A DNA stretch of 64,000 nt from Planococcus citri (GCF_950023065.1 NC_088678.1:43018580-43082579); one strand, 5' to 3'. Shown: positions 21,926 through 34,169, numbered from the stretch's first letter. Notes: a model not told the origin generated them from the sequence alone. Program-made: numbers and translations.

Positions 21926-24900
21926 GCTTATTAATGGATGAATTAGTACATTTGAGAAGATAAAAGGGGGCGTTTCTTGTTTTTTTAGATAATTTTGTAT
22001 TTGTGAATTGTCATCTGTAGACTTCCTGCTTTACTCAAATGGGGGGAGGGGGGTAAAAATGTTTAAAAAATCCTACATAGCCTGCGACAAATAATTTTTA
22101 ATATTTTTTTGAGGTAAGTACTGAATTCAAACCATCGAATTTTCAAAGAATTGAAAGCTTTAAATGAGTTCTAAGTATTATTTTGATAAAAATTCAAAAA
22201 AAAAAGTGTAGATAGTTGTAACAGTTTTGAAACCCAAAGCATCGAAATTTACTCATAGGGTTATTAAAGTCAAAATCATATCATGAACCAACTTTATAAG
22301 CTTCGAATCACGCGAAGTAGTCCTTTCCTTCCAACTCGACCGACTGAAGATAGGGGAAAGTGGTTACCTATAATACCTATACAGGTTAATAATTTGCAAT
22401 GCAGATTTTGTATCCAATTTTTGGGGTTTTTATTCATAGTCTATGTGAATTTTGTTGAAATTTCTTCGAAGCATTAAAGTAGGTACCTACTTAAAAAATT
22501 CCAAGAACTCAAAAAATACCAATCCGTCACCGATACAGGCAACTTAGAAATAATTTAACATACTTTGGCTGTTTGGCAATATTGTAATTTGTTACCTACC
22601 CTTTTGAATATCGAATCAATGCCAACAGATTGTACCTACCTACCTACCTACCTACGTAATTTCATCACATAAGGTGGAAAATTCGTCTAAAAGCAAAGTT
22701 GGTATACCAATAACAATAACTGAAACTTATAAAATACTTTCGATTTACTATATAGCAAGATGCGTTTATAGTGCTCTCTCGATGATAAATAAAACTACAT
22801 TTTCTCGAGCAATTTTTCCGCAATAAAATATCGGCAGAAGTAAACCAGCATAAAATTTCTAGCAGACGAAAACGATTAGGAGATGAAAGATGGGTTATTC
22901 AAGCCTAGTTTTTTTCTCAGACTTTCAAAAATCGAGTCAGCTTTTTAACCTCTTGGTTCGAATGACGTTTTCGAAGAATTTCATTTCGAGTAAAATTTTT
23001 CAATTGCTTTTCTAAAACAACGAGAAGTCTGATGTTGTAAACAAATAAGTACTGCAGAAAGAAAAGTGTATCTGTGGCAAGATATGCTATTCCCACGCAT
23101 TTTATAGCCTTTAAATTTTTAGCAAGAGCGCATTTTTCGTCTTATACTTCGTAGATATCACGTCGCTGCAAAAAGGGGGGAAACGGGGGAAAAGGAACCC
23201 TTGGAAATAAAAAGCTTCGAAAATGTGAAAGCATCATTTAAATGCATCAAAAAACGCCGAAGGAAAACTCCGTTACTTTCATGTAAACAACGGATATCCT
23301 GATGGAGTTGGGAGAAGTAATAAATCACTTTGGTGGGCTTTTTTTCTTCCTTGTGTTATACCGCAAAAAACTAAAAAGGTCAGCGAAATCTTGACCAGAT
23401 GTTCATACATGTATGTATAGTTATGTGCATGTGAGATATTCTAAACGTTCATTTTTTATCCTCTTCTTATACAAATGTCATCTCGACTATAGTTAAATAG
23501 AAAATGAGCTCGAGCTCGGTGTGTATATGAAACAAATACGTCATTGTTTGAATCACTGCTCGACATCACGTTATCTAGCAGAATAAGCTTTTGAGCAGGT
23601 AGCTATATAGGAAGAGGTATTTATTACATGCTTTTTTGGCACGTACAATTGTCGTTTGTTCATCGCAAACTTTCTGACAAGCTATTTAACGGTGTCAAAT
23701 TAAATTAATTCCTCCAACAGTAATTAAAACAACGAGTTTGGAGAATTTTCGTTCGCAATTTAACCCCATATAATGCGTGAGAAATTAGCATTCGAGTTGA
23801 TTTTTTTTTTAGCTATGAGCTTGATTCGAGTTGAATTTATTTACAAACATTGACGTTACTTTTTCAAGTGTCTGACGTTTGTCGATAGTGTTTCCTCGAT
23901 GGCTTTGTATGCGATACGAATTCTTAAGTTGGTATCGATTAAACGTTTAATCTGTTCGATGCCCAAATTCGATTTGTTATGGGAGTATTTTCAAAAAATC
24001 AAATGAAAGACGTAACGACGCGAAATTTTGGGAATATTTTTCATTGAGCATCGGTTACAGTTGCTTGTGAGGTAGGTATGCATAATCGAAAGCCTGCTTG
24101 TAAATTTAAACCATATAGCGAATTGGTTTAAATTAAAAGTCAACTTTACTTTTGAGAAAACGTGTAATATCGTAGAAGTTGATTTGGGCGACGATTAAAT
24201 CCTACCTACTCTTATACTACATACATGTACGCGAATAATGTTCACTCTGTTGTTTTAAACATGATGGCTGTTTTACCGAGAGTCGAGACTATAAAAACCA
24301 AGCGTGTGTTTTACCTTTCGACTATCATACAAGGTGTCCCTGGAGTGGCTTGGCCTATAAAGTTACCTTACATAATTCTTGCGAGGAGCAGAATAAAGAT
24401 AATTTTTTCATTGGAATTGATGTGGAACAGACCTGATTAAAATATGAACAAATAAAAATTTTGATAATAGGTAAACTTAAATTTGTATTTTTGTGTTTGT
24501 CGAAATTTTTGATTAATGTTTTTTTTGGAATTTATTATAACGTTCCTGAGACACCTACTTATAACACTGCAGTTGCTTAAAAAACCATGACCCGTAAATC
24601 TTCGTCAATTTTGCAGCCTTATTTTAATGCAACATTCGCTCAACAACGGTAGAGTTTTGACGACATAAAATTTGAAATTTTTAGCTATATCGTGTAATTA
24701 AACTCACAGGTGAAAAGTTTCGTTACTTCAAAGCGATTCGAAAAATCGAACGCTTTGAAAACGAATCCCACGCCAATAAACAACTTTAAGAAGTAACTTT
24801 ATCAACTTTTTGAAAATTTTTCATGTTACTTAGACATTTTTGTGACATCACGTTATAAGGTCGCGAGGATATAGAATAAAGGAAAATTGACGAAAATAAA

Positions 24901-26673
24901 GGATAAAATTAATAAAGTGAAAAACTACAGAAATAAAAAGGAATATTGGAAGAAAAAAATATATATTAGTGATTTAAAAGCTTCGTACTTTTTACAAATC
25001 TTATAAAATACTCGCTTCAAGCATTTAGAAGCTGGTAAAAGAATATTTAATAATTCTTAAATTCAATAGATAGGTATAGCCGTATAGGTATACCATTTCG
25101 AGTTATTAAAAAAAGAAAATATACAAATAAAAGTAAGTAAAAGGAAAAAAGGCTTCACGTCGCGTCGTGCCTGAAAGTTCGAACTTGAAATAAGAAAAAT
25201 ACTTACTTAAAAAATAAGAATAAAAAAAAGTTTTATAAGGAATTCAGTTGAGAAAATATCGACGGCAGCGAGAGAATTCGCTGTAACCTAAGTAGGAATT
25301 GATTTCATTGCTTCAATTTCATACACAAAATAGGTTTTCCAAAAGTAAATATTTGTGTATTTACTTTCACTTCAAATGGTCACATACTCTGTGTAACCGA
25401 GTTCGTTACAAAATACCAAAACTCTGCCGTCGTAATTTCAGCCCATAAAAATCAACAAAAACGTTTACGATGAAATACGTTCAATTTTGAAAACAAACAT
25501 TGGACAGTAGTTGCGAAAAAATTTTACTATTGGATTAAATAATAAGAAAGAAAATTAGGACACGATATTACGAAATTGATATTTTTTGTTTGATCTCATG
25601 TATTAGAAATTATTCTCACTGAATGAATTCATCGCTTGGTGTATTCTTCATTATTGCGAAACAAGACATGAAAAAAAAATGTTTAAAATAAAATTTTTCC
25701 AATCAGATTTAAATTTTCTTTAAATGGCGACTCTCAAAAAAAGGGCCCAAGAGAAGCACGAAGAAGAGTACAAATTTCAAACCATCGAAAAAAACGTTGA
25801 TAGATATGGTATAGTTATCGAATTGTAAGTTTTTTTTAAAAAACCAGTTTTGATTGAAAAATGGAGGCAACAAGGAAGGTGGAGGATGAAACTTGGTATT
25901 TTTAAAATGTTGAATGGATGTCGAAGTCGAGGTTCTCAGGGGCACTTGGATATTTCTTTTATGTTGACTGTTTTGTCTTGAAAGTAGGTATGTTGAAGTC
26001 TGGATTCTAAAGAAACTTGAATGAGAATTTTTTTTTGAATTTCCCAACCGTGAGCCTAATGAGAAATTGAATTGTGTGTGGTTTTTGACGATTTTCTCGA
26101 TAGAAATGCTTTCGATTTTGCTTCATTGTTAATGTGTCATCTTTATGAAGTTGAATGGTGATATTGCAAAAGAACTCATTTAGACTGTTTACACAAGCAC
26201 AACCGTACCTGTTGCATTTGTTTGAATTAAAACTATAAAATGTTGCTGATCTTGGTGTTTCACTTATTGCCTTTTAAATTACCATGCTGAGCCATGAGAT
26301 GATTATCAATCCACTAATTTGTAATTTTGTTTTCTTATTCTTTGTTTCAGGTGAGTACAAACAAATTTTTGTCATGAGAGTAAGACAACATGATATTGAT
26401 ATACCTATAGTAAGTGATTCAATAATTTATTATTCATTTATTATAATTAGAACTTACCCATCGAAATTTTTCAACCAATTCTTCCAAAAATGATCCTATT
26501 CAGCTTATCCAGAAATTTACCATTTCTGCGCCAAAATTGTCAAAAATGCTTGCTTTTTCAAATACATATTTATAAAAATTTTCGCTTTTTAACAAAATAA
26601 GTAAAAAATAAAAATTTGTAATTTTTTTCGCGAAAAAACTCCCAAAAAGTGTTGATTTTTTTTTTCCAAAACT
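21926..26673. other. Long non-coding stretch
   Basis: I see no supported gene in this 4.7 kb. It includes an acct tetranucleotide run at about 22632-22655. Frames such as 25709-26047 (-) and 24225-24440 (+) have no recognisable features. Confidence 0.45.
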
Positions 26674-26778
26674 AGGGGGCTCCGCCCCCTGGCCGCTTCG
26701 CGGCCCAACCCCCGACTCGTTCCTCGGGCTGCGCCCTCGGAACTTCGCTTGGGGGGCTCCGCCCCCCAAACCCCCCTC
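26674..26778. repeat. Cluster of GC-rich stem-loops
   Basis: About 105 bases of very high GC in AT-rich DNA. In order: gggggctccgccccc, ggccgcttcgcggcc, a stem gggctgcgccc inside ttcc/ggaa, and ggggggctccgcccccc, separated by short C-rich linkers. Each is a self-complementary hairpin with a short ctcc, ctt or tgc loop. No coding sense is likely on either strand. Confidence 0.75.
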
Positions 26779-26798
26779 ATGGCCCGTCAACCATTCCT

Positions 26799-27180
26799 AT
26801 CTGCGTGATAGAAGAAAACTTCTGGAAAAAATTGATATTTCATATTTTTTGATACTTGAGCTTTAAAATCTTATGTTCTATTGCACTGATAACTTTCTAA
26901 CTTACTCTATCTTGTACAGAACGTAGCCTTGATCGTCTTCCATACCCCAAACACGTATGTCCTTATTCAACATTTCGAGTAAATTTGTAGGTAGATATGT
27001 ACTTATTTTAAATACTAAAAACAATTTTTTCCAAGAGTTTTACAAATTTTTTTTTTATAACTTTTTTTCTATCGCATGGATAACTTTTTAAGCTACTCCA
27101 TCTTGTAGAGAATTTTACGTAGATTATTTTCCTTACCTCAAACACCTATGTTCTCACTCAAAATTTCGTTTAAATTGTAT
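26799..27180. repeat. Degenerate repeats left of the foldback
   Basis: A block starting atctgcgtgatagaagaa at 26799 runs about 125 bases and recurs as a direct repeat at 28989. Its second half (ctactctatcttgta-like, then ccccaaacacgtatgt-like) is echoed again at about 27060-27180, so the left side is itself a diverged tandem of about 190 bp. Confidence 0.5.
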
Positions 27181-27190
27181 TTTTTTTAAA

Positions 27191-28666
27191 TAACACGTTT
27201 CTCAGCCCCATTTCAACAGATTTTGAAAATTTTTCAGTACGTTATGTATATCTTTATTAGGTATCCCCACAAAAATTTTCAACCCCCTCCCCTCATTATT
27301 TAACCCTCAAGATGGCGTTTTTTTCATTTTTTTTATGCATATTTATCAAGAATCAAGATTGCGAGGTACAGTTTTAGAAACACGTTTTTTGGATGTAATT
27401 TTGACCCCAAAACGTCATGTACTTTTTTCGACATTTTTTCAATGGTGCGGCGTGCTGAAAAGTTGGAAAAATGTGTCTTAAGGGGGGGGGGGGGGGGGGT
27501 GAAATGGGAATTTTGGCAAATATATAAATATCAATGAGTAGGGTGTCGTTTTCTTATGATACGGTACCGCTGGGCACGAATAATGACGTCAGATTTTCTG
27601 CTACACTCACATAGGCCCTGGGAAGCCATCAGCCTTAGTGATGTTATGAGCATATGCTCACCGAGCAAATTCGCGAAATATGCGTGAAGAAAAAAGCATG
27701 TGACATATCAAAATACACGCCAGAGGACGCTATTAATAAATAAACTGATAAAAACGCTATCAACTCAACTCACCTCCTCGAAGTCAGAAAATTAAATGAT
27801 TTGAGCCGTTTTTAATTTTATTCCATAACAATTTCTCGGTAAAGACTGAAAAGTGATGAATTTTGGTTTCATTTGATTCCCAACGTTTAAAATATTTGAA
27901 AAAGTTGTCCTTCACTCCAGAAAGTTCTGCTGTTTTCCTCTTTTTTACATGACGTCCTGTTTGTTTGACACTTTGTAGTCTACTAACTTCTTCTATTTTT
28001 TTAATCATGAAACAAAATTTGAGACACTCCCTTCTGAAAAATATTGAAGTACCTATTTTTAAGAGGAAATGATTTGTTTTTTCATATTTTAAATAACAAT
28101 TTTTGTACTTCCCATTTATTCTTTTTTTTCTTCTTATCATTTTTTTTTAAAATATGAATTTCTAATAATTTTCTGTCAAGTGATGATGAAATCAAAGTAA
28201 GTTTATTTTTCAAATATTAAAAATTGAGGGGGGTTTAGGGCTCCGGAGGGGCTGTGTGAGTGTAAAACAAAATCTGACGTCATATTCGTGCCCAGCGGTA
28301 CCGAATCATAAGAAAACGACACCCTACTCATTGATACATATTTATATTTGCCAAAATTCCCATTTCACCCCCCCCCCTTAAGACACATTTTTCCAACTTT
28401 TCAGCACGCCGCACCATTGAAAAAATGTCGAAAAAAGTACATGACGTTTTGGGGTCAAAATTACATCCAAAAAACGCGTTTCTAAAACTGTACCTCGCAA
28501 TCTTGATTCTTGATATGCATAAAAAAATGAAAAAAAAAACGCAATCTTGAGGGTTAAATAATGAGGGGAGGGGGTTGAAAATTTTTGTGGGGAAACCTTA
28601 TAAAGATATACATAACGTACTGAAAAATTTTCAAAATCTGTTGAAATGGGTCTGAGAAACGTGTTA
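27191..28666. repeat. Large inverted repeat with 420-bp arms
   Basis: Arms at about 27191-27619 and 28247-28666 are near-perfect reverse complements, sharing for example gcggcgtgctgaaaagttgg and ccgctgggcacgaata. The spacer is about 630 bp. The left arm holds 18 consecutive G (27482-27499), while the matching C run on the right is about 11. The spacer contains a 118-codon Lys/Arg-rich frame on the minus strand (27784-28140), which I do not recognise. This is a foldback-type transposon or an inverted duplication; no target duplication was found. Confidence 0.7.
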
Positions 28667-28988
28667 TTGAAGTTTCAGAAAAGTGGGGTTCCCCAAAAAG
28701 GGGAAGGGGTGTGGATCTGAAACTTTCCACGCGGAAGTTTCTCAATGGTACCTACCTTCCATGCTAATATCAACTCGAACGTTTTCGGGGACCATTTAAC
28801 CCCTCTTAGGCGCGTATAGCCTTTATGTATTTTTCAGAAAACCTCCCTCATTTAAATGGTTGCCATGTGACCGTAAAGAAGCGTAGTTTTTTTCTTTCAA
28901 CAACTAAAGCAAAATCTATGTAAGATGAAATTAAATATATAGCATTGCGAAGTAAAGTTCTGTACAAAGTAGGGTGGGTTTAAATGTC

Positions 28989-29115
28989 ATCTGCGTGATA
29001 GAAGAAAACTTCTGGAAAAAATTGATATTTCATATTTTTTTGTACTTGAGCTTTAAAATCTTGTTTTCTATTGCACTTTCAAACATACCTAATTTTGTAG
29101 AGAATTTTACTTTCC
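28989..29115. repeat. Direct repeat of the 26799 block
   Basis: Starts atctgcgtgatagaagaa and follows the 26799 copy for about 125 bases with few differences, then diverges. The two direct copies bracket the large inverted repeat. Confidence 0.55.
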
Positions 29116-29220
29116 TTACATTTTTTTTTCCTTTATAAAAACAAAAAAAATCAGTGCTTGTGACGTCAGCTCTAACAACCTAACATGCTTGAATGTAAGG
29201 CTCACCACTACAAACACAGT

Positions 29221-29415
29221 ACTATGTTAGTACACGTCACGTTTCAATTCCACCACTCGAACATTTTCAGTGTATTTCAACTCTCACTACCAAAAACATA
29301 CAGCATCTTCTTGTAAACGTCTTGTAAACGCCTTACTAACACATCTCTGACTTCCGAGTCGTTCGCTCTCGTCCGGAAGTTGTTTGACGGGTTTTGATTT
29401 TTTAATATAGAGAGA
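29221..29415. repeat. 195-bp direct repeat, copy A
   Basis: Nearly the same sequence as 30582-30773. It runs from actatgtta to a sharp end tttttaatatagagaga. On the minus strand that end reads TCTCTCTATATTAAAAAA, which resembles a Helitron 5' terminus. This would make the pair ends of non-autonomous Helitrons, but no 3' hairpin was identified. Confidence 0.6.
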
Positions 29416-29450
29416 AGAGAGACATCAAAAAGTAAATTTGGGACTTTCCA

Positions 29451-29806
29451 CCTCCCAAGCCTCATCTCCCAACCTCTACTGCAAAACTAACTCCAGATTC
29501 GAACTCTACGACCTCGGAAACATATCAATCGACATATTACACAATAATTGATGCAAAATTTGAAATTTTCCCCTCCCCACGCCTCACCCCCCACCTCTAC
29601 CAAAAAACTAACTCCAGATTTGAACTCTGCGACCTCGAAAACATATTAATCGATATATTACACGATAATATAAGCAAAATTTAAAATTTTCTCGCTCCCC
29701 ACGCCTCACCCCCACTCCTACAAAAAAATAAGTGCATATTCGAATTCTACGACCTCGAAAACATACTTATTGACATATTCCACATCGATGAGGGTTGAAT
29801 CCTAAT
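29451..29806. repeat. Three-unit tandem repeat, about 122-bp unit
   Basis: Units start at about 29451, 29575 and 29696, each with a C-rich head (cctcacccccca-like), then aactaactccagatt, then gaactctgcgacctcgaaaa, then aatcgatatattacac. The same family occurs inverted at 5150-5470. Confidence 0.7.
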
Positions 29807-30581
29807 TATCGCCGTTTTTGGGGGGGGGATCTGTGGCCCACTGTGTACTTCAAGAATTCGTAGCAACATAGGTACTATTGTTTTGCGAAAAAAACACGCG
29901 GAACTGTGTTCACTCGAAGTTCAAATTGAATTTTTCGAATATCAAACATTAAAAAGAAAAATTAGTCGTACGCACTTGAAACTTTGAAAATCAAAAATCA
30001 GGGAAATTTGTTTATGTAAAAAAGTCAGTAGAATCTGAAAACTACCTTAAACAACTGAAATTAAAACTCATTCTTTTTTATTTAGGGTCTAAACATCTAT
30101 TAAGCCCATGATTTTTTCAAAATCCGTAAATTTCGAGTTTTGCGAAGCAATTGGCTCCTTCAACTCACAAAAAAATCAACCAGTCATAATAACGATATAC
30201 AGTTGAATTTAATAAAATCCTGAAAGTTTAAAATCTCAAAACTAAATCTAACCGATGCCTCAGGATGATTGAAGTCACATAACATTTTTTGAGCGTCGAT
30301 GGATTCTTGCCCATGGTGGCACCGCAGAACGAATTCGTTATAACGCGGGAACTACGAAAATTCGCAACCATATCCCCCCCCCCCTCCCATCAAAAAATAG
30401 CAGGACGTACTTCGGCGATCTAGTGATATCCGCATCCTCGCTTCATCTATCCTTCTCTCCTGTACTTGAACCAGACCAGTTCTTTCAATATATGTACTGC
30501 TTTCCCGCTCTCCTTGTCCCTCTACCTTCTTTCATCACCTACACTGTCCGTTCTCCTTTCTCCTGTTCCTTACTGCACAGG

Positions 30582-30773
30582 ACTATGTTAATACACGTCA
30601 CGTTGCAATTCCACCACTCGAACATTTTCGGTGAATTTCGGCTCTCACTACCACAAACATACAGCGTCTTGTAAACGTCTTGTAAACGCTTTACTAACAC
30701 ATCTCCGACTTCCGAGTCGTTCGCTCTCGTCCAGAAGTTGTTTGACGGGTTTTGATTTTTTAATATAGAGAGA
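30582..30773. repeat. 192-bp direct repeat, copy B
   Basis: Partner of 29221-29415. Its right edge ends tatagagaga followed by t, which would fit a TC terminus next to A on the minus strand. Homology stops just before actatgtta on the left. Confidence 0.6.
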
Positions 30774-30799
30774 TACCCAAAGGCCAAAAATTTTACTTT

Positions 30800-31980
30800 C
30801 TTGCTGAAAAAAATATTGGTATTGCTTTTTCAACAACTGTTGCTAAAAAAAATACTGAAAAAGCCTCTCTGCTTTCTCTTAAAATTGTTTTTTTGCAAAA
30901 AATTGTAAAAAATTCTCTCGTTTTTGCAAAAAATTCCAAAAAGTTTTGCTTTTATGTGAAAACTACGAAATTGTAAAGAAAAGTAGCCTACTATGCTTTT
31001 TGCTAAACTTATAATATTGTCGAAATTCTGTCTGTGCCAAAAATTGATAAGGTATAATTCCTGCTTTCTAGCAGAATTGCAAAGTCTTTCTCTTTTACAA
31101 GAAGTTGCCAAATGATTCCCAAAAAATCTTGTTTTATTAAAAATAGAGTTGCCAAAAAAAAACTTTCTTTTTGACAAAAATTGCGGAAAAATTAATTTTT
31201 TTGGCCAGTAATTCTCAAAAAATGTCTGTTTTTCTTATTTATCCGTCGACCGTATATAATGGACGAATAATTCAACGGTGAAAAAATGACAAAATGTGAA
31301 GCCTAGATTTTGGATGCAGAATCCTGGAAATCTTCTGCTTATGCGCCAAACATGACGCTTACGGTGCTGGTGGAGAGAGAGACGGTTTACTGGTTGAACG
31401 TGGGTTGAACCAGGGAACCGTCTCTCTCTCCGCCAGCACCGTAAGCATCATGTTTGGCGCATGTGCAGAACGTTTCCAGGATTCTGCATCCAAAATGTGG
31501 GCGTCATTTCCTGCCATTTGAATTATTCGTCCATTATATACGGTCGACGTATTTATCAAATCCTAGCTATTAGACAAAAATTCTTGCTTTTTTGCAATAA
31601 TTTTCTAATCGTTCTGCTTTTTGATAAATTGTCAAATAGGTACACATAAGTCTTGCTTTTTGTCAAAAAGTTGTCAACAATTTTTGTTGTTTTTTTTTTC
31701 GAAAATTGATTAACATAATTACTTGCATGTACCCTATTTTTTAGCAAAATAGCTAAAAATTGTCATTCTTTCAAATGAATTTCAAAATGTCTCACTTTTT
31801 CCCAAAAATTGTCCACGAGTCTCGCTTTTTTGCCCGAAATTGCCAAAATGCCCTTTTTATGCTAAACTTGTCGAAGTCTCGCTTTTCTCCAAAAATATTG
31901 TCTGTTTTGCCAGAAATTGCAAAAAAGTTTCGCTTTTTTGTCAAAAAGTTGAAAAATAGTTCAACTTTTTTCAGTTTGTA
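30800..31980. repeat. Degenerate minisatellite, interrupted by a MITE
   Basis: Many imperfect units of roughly 30-45 bases of the form cttttttgcc-aaaaattgcc-aaaaagtctc run from about 30800 to 31243 and from about 31558 to 31980. The 306-bp MITE lies between. Short frames on both strands here (for example 30830-31177 minus) are by-products of the repeat. Confidence 0.55.
31244..31549. mobile_element. 306-bp foldback MITE with 8-bp duplication
   Basis: The whole element is an inverted repeat. It starts CGTCGACCGTATATAATGG and ends with its reverse complement, and the arms meet around a short loop near 31381-31412. The flanks carry the identical octamer TATTTATC at 31236-31243 and 31550-31557. 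Eight-base duplications occur with hAT, P and Merlin elements; the CGTCGACC end is not the usual hAT end, so the superfamily is left open. Confidence 0.85.
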
Positions 31981-32957
31981 ATGTGCCGTTTTTGGGGGTG
32001 ATTTTTTTAATGCATTATTGTTTTGCTTTTGTTTTGTCTCTTTTTTGGTTTTTTGATTACTAAAGTTGATTTTTTTTAGAGAAAATTGAGTAAGAGCTCT
32101 GCAAGCACCTGTTGCATACTCTCGTTCGTGACGTCACGTCCCGTTCTGTTGCTCCACCTACTAATGGTGGGGGTTTCTCCTTCCCCGTCTTAAAACCAGT
32201 TCGCTCGCCCAACCAACTTTAATACAATGGGGGTGGGGGGGGGGTTACTTCTGGAAGTATCGCGTTTCATTCTTCAGATTGGATTGAATTCTCGTGAGTT
32301 TGAAAAATATATTTCACTTGCTGATTTACTGTTTTTCTTTTAGTCGATGTAAAATGATCCATTAGTTGATAGACGACTTTTTTTTACTCGCGCCATAAAT
32401 TTTCTCTTAGAAAAACTGAAGAAGTCTTCAAATGTCAAATCTGCTGTAATTGTGACGCGACCAGCGATACCATACCATATGTCGGAAAACTTTTTTTTGA
32501 GATAATCGCGTTTTCATGGAAAAAGTCAGAAAATATCAAAAAAAAATTTTTTGTCGATTCATATACTATGAAGCCTATACTTTGGAATGGGTGTACCCAC
32601 CGATCTCAAACACGTCGTTTTAGTGGTGAAAAACCGGTTTTACAAAAGTGCTTTTCATAAAAAAATGTCAAAAAAAAATATATATTATGATGTAAAACAT
32701 TAAAAGATGAAGAAAATCAAAAAAAAAATACTGTTCACTTTTTTTAAAAAATGTTACAAAAATAACCCAAACTTTCAAAAACGTTTTTCTCAGAATTTTG
32801 GTTTTTGAATTTCAAAAAATACGCAACTTTGAAATTTTGCAAATTTGTCAGATTTTAATATTTTGAAAATCTGTTTGCACCATTGAAAAGAGGAAGAAAA
32901 ACACTACCAGAAACCACAATAAAACGAAAAAAATTTTTGCCGACATATGGTATGGTA

Positions 32958-33925
32958 AGGTAAACCCGGGTAAGATGGCCAACGGGGTAAGATGGCCAGG
33001 GGGCCATTACTCGAATATGGGACGGTGGATCGCGCTGCAAAAAATATATTTTATTCCTCATAACAAAAGAACATACCAGACATAAAAAAAATTTTCAGTA
33101 CTTCATTTGTGTCTGTGTGAGGAGTGTTAATAACATTTTAAGGCTAATTTTTTTGCCAAAAGAAGAATTTCGGATTTTTATTATCGTTGCCAAAACGTAT
33201 TTAACGAAGTGATAAGTAAATATTTCATATATCATTCGAAACCTAGAACTCTCAGCTTCATTTTCATATAAAGTTTTAGTCATTTCAAGACTTCACAGAG
33301 TCACCAGAATCAAAAATACGTGACCGTGTCATTTGGGAAAGATGGCCAGGGGGAAGATGGCCATATGCTTTACGTGTTAAATTCACGCTGAAAATAAATT
33401 AATCGATCTAGTACATGTCTCTGTGATATAATACATGTCTCTGTGTTATTTTACAGCTATAAAAAAAGAAAATCCTATAAAAATAAGATAGATTATGATA
33501 AATAGTTGAAATCTGTACCCCATTTGGGGTAAAATTTCCACCTCGCTGTAAAAATGATTAAAAATTGCAAATAAATTAACAAAATGCAAGTTTCTCAAGT
33601 TATTAAATTTAAATATAGGTAATAAAAACCCCCGAAACTTGATTTTGTTAATTTATTTGCATTTTTAATCACTTTTATGGGATGGCCATCTTACCCTGGG
33701 TGGGTTGGCCATCTTTCCCGGGTACTTTTTTGAGAGCCCAAAAATCAACTTTTCGAATTTCTTTTTTTTTTATATGAATAAGTTCACCAAACCACTTTTC
33801 AATTAAGGGAAATTGTAGAGGGATAACTTAGGTTTATTTAAAAAAAAAAAAAAGTAGAATCGGACAATTTCTGTTGACTCCAGAGCGGTTTTGGCAAAAC
33901 ATGGCCATCTTACCCGGGTTTACCT
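32958..33925. mobile_element. 968-bp TA-flanked element with repeated internal motif
   Basis: Terminal inverted repeats start AGGTAAACCCGGGTAAGATG and are flanked by TA on both sides (32956-32957 and 33926-33927), as for Tc1/mariner elements. The motif ggtaagatggcca or a close variant occurs at about 32969, 32986, 33336 and 33352, and inverted at about 33683, 33706 and 33902. This recalls subterminal binding sites. No transposase frame is present. Confidence 0.75.
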
Positions 33926-33927
33926 TA

Positions 33928-34169
33928 CTCTCTAAATTTGAAACAGTCAATTTCACTGCTTAGCAGTCACGACATTTTGCCTTTTTAAAGCAGTAGTTTT
34001 TTTTTACTGCAAAACAGTGAAAAATTACTGAATTGGTCAGTCAAAATGGTTTTTTACTGACCAATTCAGTAATTTTTCACTGTTTTGCAGTAAAAAAAAA
34101 CTACTGCTTTAAAAAGGCAAAATGTCGTGACTGCTAAGCAGTGAAATTGACTGTTTCAAATTTAGAGAG
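33928..34169. mobile_element. 242-bp nearly perfect palindromic MITE, TA-flanked
   Basis: Starts CTCTCTAAATTTGAAACAG and ends with its reverse complement. The arms run almost to the centre near 34048 with very few mismatches. It is flanked by TA at 33926-33927 (shared with its neighbour) and 34170-34171. Tc1/mariner-like by duplication, inferred. Confidence 0.8.

Noticed and set aside
22632..22655. acct tetranucleotide run as a possible telomere-like repeat
   Set aside because: Too short and not ttagg; part of the genome-wide acctac/taggta background.
26500..26790. Minus-strand frames rich in Gly, Pro and Arg
   Set aside because: They are open only because the GC-rich hairpin cluster lacks stop codons; not a protein.
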